A stretch of DNA of 64,000 nt from Omphiscola glabra (taxonomy: Eukaryota; Mollusca; Gastropoda; Lymnaeidae). The notes beneath the pieces are model-generated. The model saw only the letters and a list, made by a program, of their open reading frames with translations, searched no databases and was not told where the DNA came from. The translations under genes and the position numbers were made by a program. The DNA is taken from the NCBI GenBank assembly GCA_964017045.1, contig OZ024807.1, forward strand, positions 21,250,053-21,314,052, given 5' to 3'. Of this stretch, positions 25,637 through 36,785 are shown piece after piece (the stretch's first letter is position 1; each line of letters opens with the position of its first letter).

Positions 25637-26726
25637 TTTTTCGGCCCGGTTCTATTTACAATGTATACCAGGCCACTGCTCCTCTTGCTCGAGAGGCATG
25701 CTGTGGAGAGCCAGTCTTTCGCTGATGATACGCAACTATACAAGCATACCCATCCCTCTCTTGTCGATTCAGCTGTCCGGACTTTGCAGGAGTGTATTGG
25801 TGATGTCAAGTCATGGATGACACTAAGCAAGTTGAAACTTAACGATGACAAAACGGAAGCACTTCTTATTCATGATCACAAATCATCCTCTAACTCAGCT
25901 CTCCCCACCTCATTTCAAGTAGGTAACTCAGACATACAGTTTACATACTCAACTAGGAATCTTGGTTATATTCTGTCTAACAACATGTCTCTAGAAAAAC
26001 ATATATCTCAATTTCTCGCTCTGCATACACTGCTATCCGTCAGATCAGCTCCATCCGCCACTACCTCACATTTAGTGCAACAAAAACCTTAGTCTGTGCT
26101 CTTGTTCTCTCTCGTGTTGACTACTGCAAATCTCTTCTGTCAAGCTCACCAAAATACTTCTTAGAAAGATTACAAAAGGTTCAAAACTCAGCTGCTAGGC
26201 TAGTTTTAAAGGCAAAAAAACGTGATCACGTCACACCCTTACTTCATTCACTTCATAAGCTCCCTGTACAAGCACGGATTGATTATAAACTCTCTGTTCT
26301 GTGCCAACACTTTTTCTCGAATTCCTGCCCTTCCTATCTAACCGAAATTCTCTCTGTCTTTTCGACCCTTCGACAGCTTCGCTCCTCCGCAGACGATCGT
26401 ATTCTTTCTGTCCCTAAGACTCGCACAAAAACATACGGTGAAAGATCTTTCTCTTACTGTGCCCCCAAACAATGGAATTCTCTTCCACTACACATCAGAA
26501 ATATATCAACCATCACAGCCTTCAAAACTGCACTCAAAACAAACCTCTTTAATCTTTACTATCCTGACTGATTCACCCTCTGAAAGTTAAACGATGCTGC
26601 GGAGTGCTATTAATTTATGTTTTTTAAGTTCATTTTAATTTGCATGTACAGCGTGGTGAGCCCAGCCCTAGGCTGGGGTACCACGCTATAGAAAACTACC
26701 CATAATAATAATAATAATAATAATAT
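25637..26726 (+). mobile_element. 5'-truncated CR1/L2-like LINE inside a gene B exon
   Basis: Begins abruptly in the reverse transcriptase at GPVLFTMYT. Continues with SFADDTQLY (catalytic FADD type), SWMTLSKLKLNDDKTEALLI, and after a frame change near 26080 the standard C-terminal run that ends in FKTALKTNLFNLYYPD before a stop near 26570. A short 3' untranslated part with the hairpin-like agcccagccctaggctgggg (about 26659-26678) leads to an (ATA)n tail at 26702-26726. The tail and 5' truncation are typical of target-primed insertion. It is in the same orientation as gene B. Confidence 0.9.
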
Positions 26727-27803
26727 GGGATAAAACAAATAAACATCCTCAATTTAGGTAATGAAATTAATTTTTTTATTTATAATTCTAAAGGTCATTA
26801 TTTGAGTGCAAATATATTTTTCACATTTTTTTGAATTATAATATTTATTTCTAAGAATAGCAACTTCTTACCATTTTAAATTACAATCATTAAAATGAAC
26901 TATGAAAAAAGAAATATTGCATTATTTATATGTAAGCAATAATCTTATGCTAAATAGTAAATTTTATAATATATTCTAGATAGTAAGATTATTATATGAA
27001 ACATATTTTCAAACATTTAAGTTATTGGAATTTGTGCTTATTTTCAATTTGCACTATCAAATTTTATATATTTAAAAAAAAAATATATATATATTTCATT
27101 CAAGTCATTATTTAAGCGGATACTTACAGATTATATTTTATTAAGGCATTTCTTAAGTCTTTCGATCACTCACTCATAACTGATGTAATAATTGAACAGA
27201 CTAATCTTGTATTTCCACCGTTGATGCAAAGACATTAGATCAAAATAAAAAAAATAAAAAAATTCAAATGTATGAATTATCACTAAATACATTGAATTTC
27301 GTATATTATGAAAACACATTTTAAAAACAAAACATCCCAGATGGATTCGAAATGAAGCACTTTTTAGACAACATTGTAGTCTGTATTATTTTCCTTTTAA
27401 TAAGTTGATTTCCATTAATTATCATGTGTTTTTTTTCGTTTCATTATTTTGCCTTTTTAGGACCGAACTATTCGACAAATGGAGGTAAAATACACACTAA
27501 CTCTGATGTTCTGAAATGTATAGGACAGAATAACACAAGCTTTTATATTAATGGTAAGTTTAACATTTATTCATAACTTTGATATTTCTAGACGATTTTA
27601 AATAGCATCAAATATTTAAAATGATTTATTTCTTTTGGGTCATCTCGTTACTTTAGGAAACATATTTTAATTCGATGAAAATTAAATTTTTTGTACACAC
27701 ATCACCTTTTTGTTAAAGAATAAAGAAGCTTCTAGTAATGATTTTTCGCGAGCATATTTTTTCTTTCTTGTGTAGTCAATAATTGTAAATGAAATGTCTA
27801 CTG

Positions 27804-29226
27804 CAGGGTCTCAAACTCAAATTAACCGGAGACCGCATAAGGTAGAGTATGAGTGAGACTGGCCACGACAAGTATTCAAAGCTATTTCAAATTCAATAAA
27901 GTACAGCTATTACAATGTGCTCAACATTTATTAATAACACATAAAAACATTAAGGGTTCTTGTAACACAACGAGTGAATGGTACTCATTCACATGACTGT
28001 ATTTTTATTCATATGCACGGTGGCGTAGTGATTTATTCATCATAGGATGAGAATAAGGGGAACTAGTTTTTAGTGGCGTATGGGGATAGCATGACTTTAT
28101 CAGTGTGAGGCTGGAGGCCATATTGAGAGTGCACGGTTTTGGTTAGAGAGAGAAGGACGTCGCCATTTTTGACTGTCATGTTATTTCATGGATTAAAGAA
28201 TATTAAAGTGTACCATATTTCATATTATGTAACTATATTAGTTAAATTGATGTTCTATATCAAGGATCATATTTGTACCTTTAATTTTGTGAATAAAGAA
28301 CTGTGGGATTTATATCAGACCTATTTGATTCGTATGACAGAGTGAGGCAGTGACAAATTTAAGGATGATAGTAGTAGCTGCAAGTAAGGACCATACATAT
28401 TGAAACAGTATTAGTTAACTTACTGAGAGTACAATTACAATCAGTAACGTTACAGTTCTCAAGAAATAGACCATAACACGGCGTATCATTTTTATAGTCA
28501 ATATATCATCAGTAAGAAAATAAAAACCCAGGTGATCTAAAGTAAAAGTATTCAGCTAATAAATGCTATTAAAATAATGAGCTTCTGGTAAGACTAAAAA
28601 GAATCAAATACAAATAAAAATATGGCGATACCCACTGGCGATTTTAAAAATAAATAGTTTTCAAACAGAATGCATGTGGAGTCAACATTTATGATGTATT
28701 GATGCGATGGAAGATGCTATATTAAGATGAATGAATTTTGATTTTTTTAATCGTGGAAAAGGTATTTTTGACTAAGGCTATTTTGAAAGTGACAAAGCTA
28801 AAAAGCTTGGAATTTCCCTCAATCGTCACTCGTACACATTAGCAGCATTTTTAATAAGGATTATTGGATAGTATATCAGATTGCTACAATTTAAACAATT
28901 ATGGTTGTGCATTACCAACTAACAGACTTTTAAAACTTTATATATTTGTTTAAATAATATTCCAAGAAAGTTTTCTAAAAACCGCACTATGGCCATGTTT
29001 CTCTTTAAAAATGCCTTAAAATACAAGCATTTAGTCCAATTTTAAAACTTTTTTTGTTACCATTATAATTCACGTTTGAACCTATACAAACATAAGACCA
29101 ATTACTTTTAGACTAATTGATTAGATTCAACTTCAACAGTCACGTAGGGTCAAATTACATAATGAGAATGAGGAAAACGCGTGGGCAGCATTAACACTAA
29201 ACTTTGCTGCGAGTTTGAGACCCTTG
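27804..29226. mobile_element. Non-autonomous hAT-type element with perfect 8-bp target duplication
   Basis: The left end reads cagggtctcaaactc and the right end, inverted, reads caagggtctcaaactc, so the terminal repeats match over 15 of 16 positions with one gap. Both sides are flanked by gtctactg (27796-27803 and 29227-29234). CAG-type ends plus an 8-bp duplication are the hallmark of the hAT superfamily. The 1423-bp interior has no transposase; the short frame at 28139-28345 has no recognisable domain. It lies in the gene B intron just before the membrane exon. Confidence 0.87.
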
Positions 29227-29273
29227 GTCTACTGTATTGTGCACTATCACAATTATGTTAATGTTTTGAACAG

Positions 29274-29378
29274 GTTACACATTTAGTTGGATGGTGGTAT
29301 CGTTATTGGTAATTATTCCACTAGCCATTGGGATATTAGTATTGCTTCTAGTTGCTACCACTTACTTAAAAGGCAGAA
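29274..29378 (+). other. Gene B transmembrane exon
   Basis: A phase 1-to-1 exon. It encodes a short GYTFS lead, then the hydrophobic run WMVVSLLVIIPLAIGILVLL and a following LVATTYLKGR, whose positive end faces the cytoplasm. There is no frame damage. The acceptor is ttgaacag and the donor gtaagt. Confidence 0.78.
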
Positions 29379-29904
29379 GTAAGTTACATCTTAATAATTA
29401 AAATATTATTAAATTTAAATGAAAGTGTCTTTAAATGTCTACAGAAGCATTTATAATTGGTATATTTTCATTTCAAATATAAAGCATTATTTATTTTGAT
29501 GTGTTACAGTAAAAGTTATTATACACATTATTTTGTACGTGCCTTGTCTTTTTTTACAAAGCCTAAAATATCTTGTTCCTCTATTCGTTATTCCAATCCA
29601 ATAAATCTAAAGGCAAACCTACAAAGCATTTTTCAGGATTTTTATGACAAACCTTAATATAGTGTACTAAATGTATGGATTCCTCATGCCCTTTTAAAAA
29701 TAAAAAAAATAAAAATAATAATAATAATTTAAAAAATACAATTACATTGTGTAATACATCATTGATGAAATTATAATTATTGTATATGTCATTACAATCA
29801 CTTTAAGAACACCAACATTTAATGTGTAAACAGATATAAAATTAAGTAGAAGCACGACTCTCAGGTTATTTTAATAACGCCTTTATTGTACATCTCCTCA
29901 ACAG

Positions 29905-30098
29905 ATGCTTGCTCTAATAAACAGATGTCCATACCAGAAAATGCTATTGAGCTACAAGAATTCAATGCTGATAATATCGATTACTATGTTATTCAATTTG
30001 ATGGGAATGAAGAAGTAATGAGTCCACATATCAGGATAGACTATGATTCTATAGAACAATCTCATCAATATGAAACATTCAATGAAACACCGAGTTAA
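29905..30098 (+). CDS. Gene B cytoplasmic-tail exon with two ITIM-like motifs
   Basis: Acceptor cctcaacag; phase 1 entry; 64 residues to TAA. The tail is acidic and contains IDYYVI and IDYDSI, both of which fit the ITIM pattern (S/I/V/L)xYxx(I/V/L), with the tyrosines 20 residues apart; a further QYETF lies near the end. In vertebrate and some invertebrate receptors, paired motifs of this kind recruit SH2-domain phosphatases. That link is from family knowledge, not proven here. AATAAA follows at 30411-30416. The exon is intact although upstream exons of this gene copy are damaged. Confidence 0.68.
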
Positions 30099-30410
30099 CT
30101 ATTCATTGTTTAAAACACCGTGATGTTACACGATATTAATATTATCTTCTAGACTCCTAGCGAAATATTTATTTCATTAGCTATTCAGTTATTGTTCTCA
30201 CTTTTAATTTTTAAATTATTGATATAATTTTGTTAGGCCGTGAGATTTTTCTGGTTAATGTGATACTATACTCGTAAATAAGAATAGTAAATTAGCAAAG
30301 AATGTGCATTTTTTAAAGAATACTTTTTTTAAAGACGTTCAGCAAGTTTTGCTTTAACTTACACATTATTATGCTATGTTTGTATTGTGTGTTTATAAAT
30401 TATGTCAATT

Positions 30411-30416
30411 AATAAA
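30411..30416 (+). terminator. Candidate polyadenylation signal of gene B
   Basis: AATAAA 313 bp after the TAA, in AT-rich 3' sequence; plausible, with no competing closer canonical signal seen. Confidence 0.45.
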
Positions 30417-31465
30417 GTAAAATTTAGAGCATTATTTTTCCATTTCCTTAATGTTATTATTTCATTCACTATTAATGTTCAGGTTATCCAAGTTTACATT
30501 TAACACATGTATTTTTTTAAAAAATTAGTTTTTATCTTTGAAAGAAATGAGGAAAGACGTTTTTCTAGACATGTACTGTACACTACAGAGACCTGGGTCC
30601 CACCAAATGCGATCGATTAGGGTTTAAACTTTGCTTCTATGAAATGGCGGCGAAGGTCACAATGCTTTCTTTCTATTAAAATTTGTTCGTAAATTTAACA
30701 AATCAAGAGCATTGCAAAGGAGAATAAATCCGGTGATATATACAGTTCAAGCAGCTTTCATCACATGTATCTACTCTTAGCGAGGCGTATTTTTATGTTG
30801 TTTTTTAACTTTTTATTATGGAATGTTATCACACAAATTCGTCTCAGTGCTTCAAAAAATTGCAAAGCTTTTAAAAACTCTTTTATATAAAGCAACACAA
30901 ATCCAAGCTACTCGTCCCAATTAGACGCATCAACCTCTGATGGTGGCTAATATAAGATAAGGATAATTTCGAGAAAAAGATTTCGCAGATTTGCACAATC
31001 CCTTTGTATGGTGAAAGCTAATTGGGGGTAATTATCGGAAGATAAATCCGTAGATGAAGATCCTAAACTGGTCTAACTATCCAAGTATAGAAATGTATGA
31101 CAACTTCTTCCATGGGTAAAAGGATGCAACAAACATTTACGTTCACCGGGAGTTTCAAGCTACGTGGAGACGGTCGTATCTACTTGCTTGAAAAATAAGA
31201 TTAAACGCAAAACGTTGCCCTGCTTATAAATCCCCTGGAGACGATTGACGGGAACATATTTTTTTCTTGGATGTTTAACGGATGCCCCACAGCTAATTAC
31301 TGGAGAATAGTTGATGCTACTATAATAATAAACTGTGTTTATATTACCTATTATTTGTACTTGCATAAAATAGCTATGACAACGAGTTTTGTTATAAAAG
31401 GTATGGTTGTCGTTAAAATATAATTTATAAATCCAGCAAGACATATATATCATATGTATATATAT
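30417..31465. other. Intergenic DNA between genes B and C
   Basis: No gene or recognisable element seen. Gene C lacks a signal-peptide exon here, so the 5' part of that copy is missing or too diverged to see. Confidence 0.45.
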
Positions 31466-31469
31466 CATC

Positions 31470-32410
31470 ATCATCATTATCAACATCACGCATAGCATCG
31501 CCTATTTGTAATCCCGTCCACTGTTTGATGTTATCTTCACATCTTTTTATATGTCTTCCTCTTCTTCTCCCTCCTCTAGTTGTGTCCTGCCTGATTTCTT
31601 TGGCGAGCCCTTGTTTTTTGGTCACGTGGCCATACCACTACAGTTTGCGCTTTTATACAGACATAAGGAGGTCATCGTACTGACCAACTGCTTGACGAAT
31701 CCTTACTTTCACTTGTTCATTTGTGATATGGTCTATATGGCAGATGCCAAGAATGCCTCTGTAACATTTCATCTCCATCGCCTTTATTATCCTTTCAAGT
31801 TCTGCTGTTGGTGTTCAGTACTCACATGCATATATACAAATTGAGAGGAATAATGAGGGCATTAGCATGATTTTGGTGATGGGGACTATATTTTTGTCAT
31901 TTCACATTTTCTTGAGCCTCTTTGGTCATCCGCAAAGCGTAGGTTGGTCATTGTTCTGCCACTAATGCTGACTGTCCCTACTTGCGTTTCTAGTGCATCT
32001 GACATAATTCTCTCTAAGAAGATGTTAAATAGCGTGGGGGAGAGCAAGCAGCCTAGTCGTACCCCAACCGTGGTTTTGAACGATTCTCCGATTTTATTGT
32101 TGAAGAATACTGCACTGGAGATCTTATCATAGAGGCTGCATATCATTCTGGTTAGGTTTGTATTTATGGTGTAGTGCCGCATGGTGACCCATAAAGTAGC
32201 ATGCTAAACCCTTTTGAATGCCTTCTTTAAATTCAAAAAGACATGGTATAGTTGTTGTTGGTGCTGAGCATATTTCTCACATAGTATTCGGAGGTTTAGG
32301 ATCTGCACAGTTGTGCCACGTCATTGCATGAAGCCCGCCTGTCCTTCAGCAATGATTCTTTCGGCATATGGTCTTAGTATGACCTTTAGTATGACATTGC
32401 GTAGGTGGCT
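31470..32410 (-). mobile_element. Decayed RTE-like LINE fragment (minus strand)
   Basis: The minus-strand frames read QAGF and GTTVQILNLRILCEKY (about 32270-32340), then SSAVFFNNKIGESFKTTVGV, RLGCLLSPTLFNIFLERIMS and NLRFADD (32182-31917). After a deletion there are SICIYACEYWTPTAELERI and, at 31625-31470, GLAKEIRQDTTRGGRRRGR with EDNIKQWTGL. These are in the order of the endonuclease-reverse transcriptase proteins common in invertebrates. Several stops and an internal deletion after FADD show it is dead. Confidence 0.85.
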
Positions 32411-33244
32411 TATTTATAAAAAAATAAAACACTTTTCATAAAATGTAATTTTGCATTTTCCTGTGCCTTTAACTTAAATAATACTTTTTTTTTAAAAATT
32501 ATTTTTAATATAATAAAACTGGTATGCTTTTTGTAGCTTCAAAACATGATCACTTAAATAAAATGTATTGTTTTTTAAAAAAAAAAAACAAATTGTTCAT
32601 TATATTTGTTTGCTCCTGCAAACATATCTTCTGTTAATTATTTATAGTTAACTTAATATTTCAAAAGTGAGTATAATTTATTTGTTCAATATTTTTTTGA
32701 TAACAACAAGATAAACATTAAAACTAATAAATTGTTAATGATTATTTATTAAATTTCTTCTTTTTAAGTGAGTAAGCCCATGATTGTCCATTTTGAGAAC
32801 AACTTAGTCCTCCCTGGTCAAGCTTCTACATTTGCATGTACTGTCCAGGCGAACCCACAACCAAAAGATGATGAAATTCAAATGGTTGGACCTCAGGGAA
32901 AGAACATAACTTCACTCTCTTCATGGATTCAGAAATCATCTGCATTAAGAAGGAAAAACATGTTATATGTTAGTTTCTTTTAATAAATACAAATACATGA
33001 TAAAGATACCTGTATTAAATTAAAATATTTAAAAATAAATGCATACATTAAAATGTTACTTTTGATAGGACAATTAAAAGTTAAAACATACATTTCAGTG
33101 TTGTAGAAAAATATCGATCAAAATTAGATACCCTCAGTGAATGATACCCTCACATAGTTACTCTTGTAACCAGTGAATTATCCTCATCAACACCATGCAC
33201 AGAAACATTGCAAATTCAATCTACATTTATAAGAGTTATAATGT

Positions 33245-33290
33245 CAATAAATTGATCGTGGGTCCTTAATATTTAGAAGAAGAGAAGAAT
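33245..33290 (+). mobile_element. Orphan LINE/SINE 3' tail
   Basis: Reads aataaattgatcgtgggtcc followed by ttaatatttagaagaagag, the same tail as on the SINE at 21660 and the LINE at 9190. No body was recognised upstream. It lies in the gene C intron between the two Ig half-exons. Confidence 0.5.
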
Positions 33291-34402
33291 TTATTAACAT
33301 GTAATTCTCGGTAGAGGCTTCTTGCTATGCGAGACCCTCTTTTTTTGTTTACTACTAACACTCAAGGAAAAATTTATAGTACTGAGAAACAACCGTCGTG
33401 ATTGTTAGCCCCTAAGAATTAAGTATAAGACGGATCGACCATGGCCACATTAATGCTTTCAAATTTTAGATGATTGATTTTTGTTATTAAACATTACTTT
33501 TTGATGCCACTGCAATATAAATATACCCATTGCCTTTGTATCCCCTGAGAGAGAATCTGCATTCTGGAGATGTGCTACATTTAACACGATTTATTAAAAA
33601 AAAAGGTCGTGATATTTGAATCTATTTTTGTATTTTACAGGTAACGAGCGTAGAAGAAAATGAGCAATACACGTGTCCAGTCGGAATTGGGCTCAACTAA
33701 TTTAACTCAAGTGGCTGAATTAATGGTTGGTATGGTAATTTTAGATTGAATGCATTTTATTAGTTTAAAAATAGATCCTAATAAAACATGAATTACAAAA
33801 TCTTTCAGCTTAATTTACATTTAAAAAAACAAATAAATAATTAGCTCCTATTTAAGTTTGGCAGTGTACTTGAAAAACATTTTTTTTTTGTAAAAGCCAA
33901 ATTTATGTTTTTCATTCAAAAAACTACTGGCAGGTTCTTAAAATCAAAATAAACAGAAACAAAAGCAACAAAAAAGTTACCAGTAAACATTTTTACAAAC
34001 TATAATTTTTAAAAAAAAATCAAATTTTTAACATATTTTAAAGTAAATTTAAAAATAAAATGCATTGAGTTTTTTGGATTTTTAAAAAAAAATAATATGT
34101 AAGGAATACACTTGTCGTACTTACAAACACGACTGTTTACGTTAGTTTGGTGTGTAATTTTTTCAATGCGTACACGAAAATAGATATAAAAATATATGTT
34201 AATGATAACTTTTTTTACAAACTTTGATTTAAAATAGAAGAGTTTCGATGGAAAGTACTATCATTGTGCCAATAAGGTTACTTTGTTTAAAATGAAAGAA
34301 CAATAAAAATCCTTTGTTTTTTTATTGGTTCCATATATATAATGGACTAACTTAAAAACACCCCCCCCCCCTCAAATGTTTATATATATATATATTGATT
34401 GA

Positions 34403-35142
34403 GCTACGAATAATTACAATGCGGTATTTTGAAAGATTATGGTTAAGTCATTCTTTTTATTATGAATTAGATATCTTACAAGTATTACTATTATAATTTC
34501 ACAATCATTTTTATGCTGAAACCCAAACATCATTTGCTGATGTTTTAGGGAGTTGTTAAAATCGCGAAATTAAATGTATTAAATTTATGTTATTTACATG
34601 TCTTCAAACAATAGCAAATCTAAATTTTTAATTCGATTAATCTTATAAGATTTTAATTTAAGCTCGAAAATTATAAGTTTGATATTTCGTTGGTTTAGTA
34701 ACCACGTGAGACAAAACTGAAAATATGTTTCCACTTTTTAAATAACAAATTTAAGAATTTAATTGATTCCTCTTAAATTGTCAATGAACAAGACGTATAA
34801 TTTTAGCTTTGTATTTTATACGTTTTATGGAATTGTATTTACCATTTCATAATGTGCTCTTACCATGTCTTAGTCTATAAAGAAATGAAACATAATGTTT
34901 TAATTTTTGTAAATAATAATAATATGCCATTTGAGCCTCTCAGCGCAACAATTATTCATAGCCAAATAACATTAACTAATTCACCTATCACTCGTCCAAA
35001 TAAGAACCAACCAAATGCATTCGGATCATTTTGATAATAATATCTCAAAAATATGTTACAGATTTTTACTTTCGTAAGTAATTCAAATGTGAAAATAAAT
35101 TACCAAAATCTTGCAAAATACCGCATTGTGATTACTCGTAGC
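34403..35142. mobile_element. 740-bp inverted-repeat element (MITE-like)
   Basis: The left end gctacgaataattacaatgc and the inverted right end gctacgagtaatcacaatgc share about 29 bp with few mismatches, extending through ggtattttg. The inside is AT-rich without a transposase. A stretch with related sequence (starting near atgcc at 34925 and at 42066, with cacctatcactcgtccaaataagaa against cacttatcactcatttaaataagaa) occurs inside the Helitron at about 41640-42150. The target duplication is unclear, so the superfamily is unassigned. Confidence 0.66.
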
Positions 35143-36247
35143 ACAAAAAAAAGCCTAAGAAAGAAGGAGTGAACTTGAACACTAATTAACCTTCTTCGGT
35201 AATCGTATATTGAATATCAATAAGTTGTGTTCATGTTAATGTAATCGTGAAAGAGAGTTGCATTACTTTATTTTAATAAATAATGTTTATTTATTTTTTT
35301 TGGCAATTAAGAAAATATTGTTTAAGGGCATTGACAAACAATGGGTACATTAATATTAGTATACTCATACCTCAAGTAAACCATCAAAACACCCAATCAT
35401 CTCTTTCTCACATGAAATTTTCATCTTTAAAATATAGCCAAATTTGTTTTTCTTTAATTTACTGTTCATGGGCGATAACAAAGATTTGTTAATATTCTCT
35501 CATTTAAAATATATTATTATTCCCTTTTGCGATAAGTAAAGTTCTTGAAAAAGTTGGTCTAAACTGTCATGAGATAATATTTACATTTAAAAAAAAAACA
35601 TTCATGTCTATTACAGACATAAAATTTGGCAAAGAGATTCTTCTTTAAATAAAATTATTTTTTTTTAACGATTTTCCGATAATATAGAAGAGAAGCGAGG
35701 ATTTAGTTAAATTGTTAATTATTTTACCAATATATCAACTTTTGTTAATGTAAAAGATATTAAAATAGTATACAATGTTTATGTATAGACAAACTTTAAA
35801 ATGTTTAAAGAAAAAAAATGGTGTTCACGGGAGCGAAAACAGGTAGGATAAGTCTACATTATATTGTAAATATTTATCAGAAGTATCGCAATTTTATCAA
35901 ATATGGTCACATTTTCTAGTAACATATTATTAATGAAACAAGACAGACTGCATACATGGGTTGTTAATAATTTGAAAACAACTACTAACACTTAGATGTG
36001 TGACAGCAGAGTTCTAGTCTATTAAAGTAATGACTCTATATGAGTTGGTCTTATTATTTACCAGTTATGGTCCATGAAATATATTAATATTGACTATTGT
36101 TTATATTCATTTATGACCTTTATTAAACTTTTCCGGAAAAAAATTATAATTGGCAAAGGAAAATAACGGATTTTCAACTATTTATTTTAATGATATGCAT
36201 ATTTGAACAAGCTTATAAGTGTACTTTTGTGTTGTTTTTAATTTCAG
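35143..36247. other. Gene C intron, right part
   Basis: AT-rich; no further element or exon recognised. Confidence 0.45.
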
Positions 36248-36660
36248 ATATTGAAAAAAAACTTTGGTTTTCTCAGAATATTGCCATAATTACTTGTTCT
36301 GCTGCTACTTTGCTTGTTGATATTCTAATTGTGTAAATTATATGCATAACCAAAGGTATAATATATATTTTAATCCCATTAATTAAACAAATTTTAGGCT
36401 CATCAGTACATTCAATAAAAATCGTGTGACACTGAAGTACATTATAACCATGAGTTTGATATGTTCTCTATAAACATAGGTATAATGAAATAAATTAATT
36501 TATTTTGATTCACCAACATTATATAACCAACAATAATTTCTAAATTTACAGAGAGAAAAAGGAAACAAAGGGAGAGGTAAATACATTAAATAGTTAATTA
36601 CGCCTTTATTTATACATTAAATAGTTGGTCACACCTTTATAAATACATGCATTAAAATTG

Positions 36661-36785
36661 TATCCAACAATATTTTATAATTGTCTCAAACAAATACTTT
36701 ATAATTGTCTACACAATGCTATAACATTTTTTCAGCACGATACTATATCTTTGTCTCAAACAATACTATATAATTGTCTACACAA
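36661..36785. repeat. Imperfect tandem repeat bordering the Helitron block
   Basis: The phrases gtctcaaacaatac and ttataattgtctacacaat recur two to three times directly before the first Helitron leader. Confidence 0.55.

Larger units (their letters stand above)
24733..30098 (+). pseudogene. Gene B: damaged Ig-like receptor with ITIM-like tail
   Basis: Exons recognised by homology to gene D and by splice sites: 24733-25009 (single-exon module, LSCENAEEGTDH ... KCRLLIY); 25280-25397 (first half of split module: IYCRKYEVVDGMHLNCG); 25490-25636 plus 26727-26757 (second half, interrupted by a LINE); 27461-27553 (stalk); 29274-29378 (membrane); 29905-30098 (tail, TAA). Damage: the first exon changes frame near 24825-24850, where one base too many explains both halves; the second exon exits in phase 2 where the next exon needs phase 0; and a 1.1 kb LINE splits the third. 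No signal-peptide exon was found. If the LINE is ignored, the third exon is 178 nt and exits in phase 1 exactly, as in gene D. The last three exons are undamaged and keep phase 1 throughout, so a shorter product is conceivable. Most likely a recently broken receptor gene. Confidence 0.7.
32769..36576 (+). pseudogene. Gene C: broken 3' part of an Ig-like receptor
   Basis: Exons: 32769-32968 (Ig half with LPGQASTFACTVQANPQPKD), 33641-33729 (second half with EENEQYTCPVGIGLN, the classic YxC end of an Ig domain), 36248-36355 (membrane exon: FSQNIAIITCSAATLLVDIL), 36552-36576 (basic juxtamembrane ERKRKQRER). Phases are 1, 0, 1, 1, 2. The second exon has a TAA at 33698-33700; one surplus base there explains both the stop and the frame of the exon end (VAELMV). 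The membrane exon has an in-frame TAA at 36334-36336. Neither a signal peptide nor a tail exon was found; the Helitron block begins 200 bp after the last exon. The gene appears inactivated, or would give a truncated product. Confidence 0.66.
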
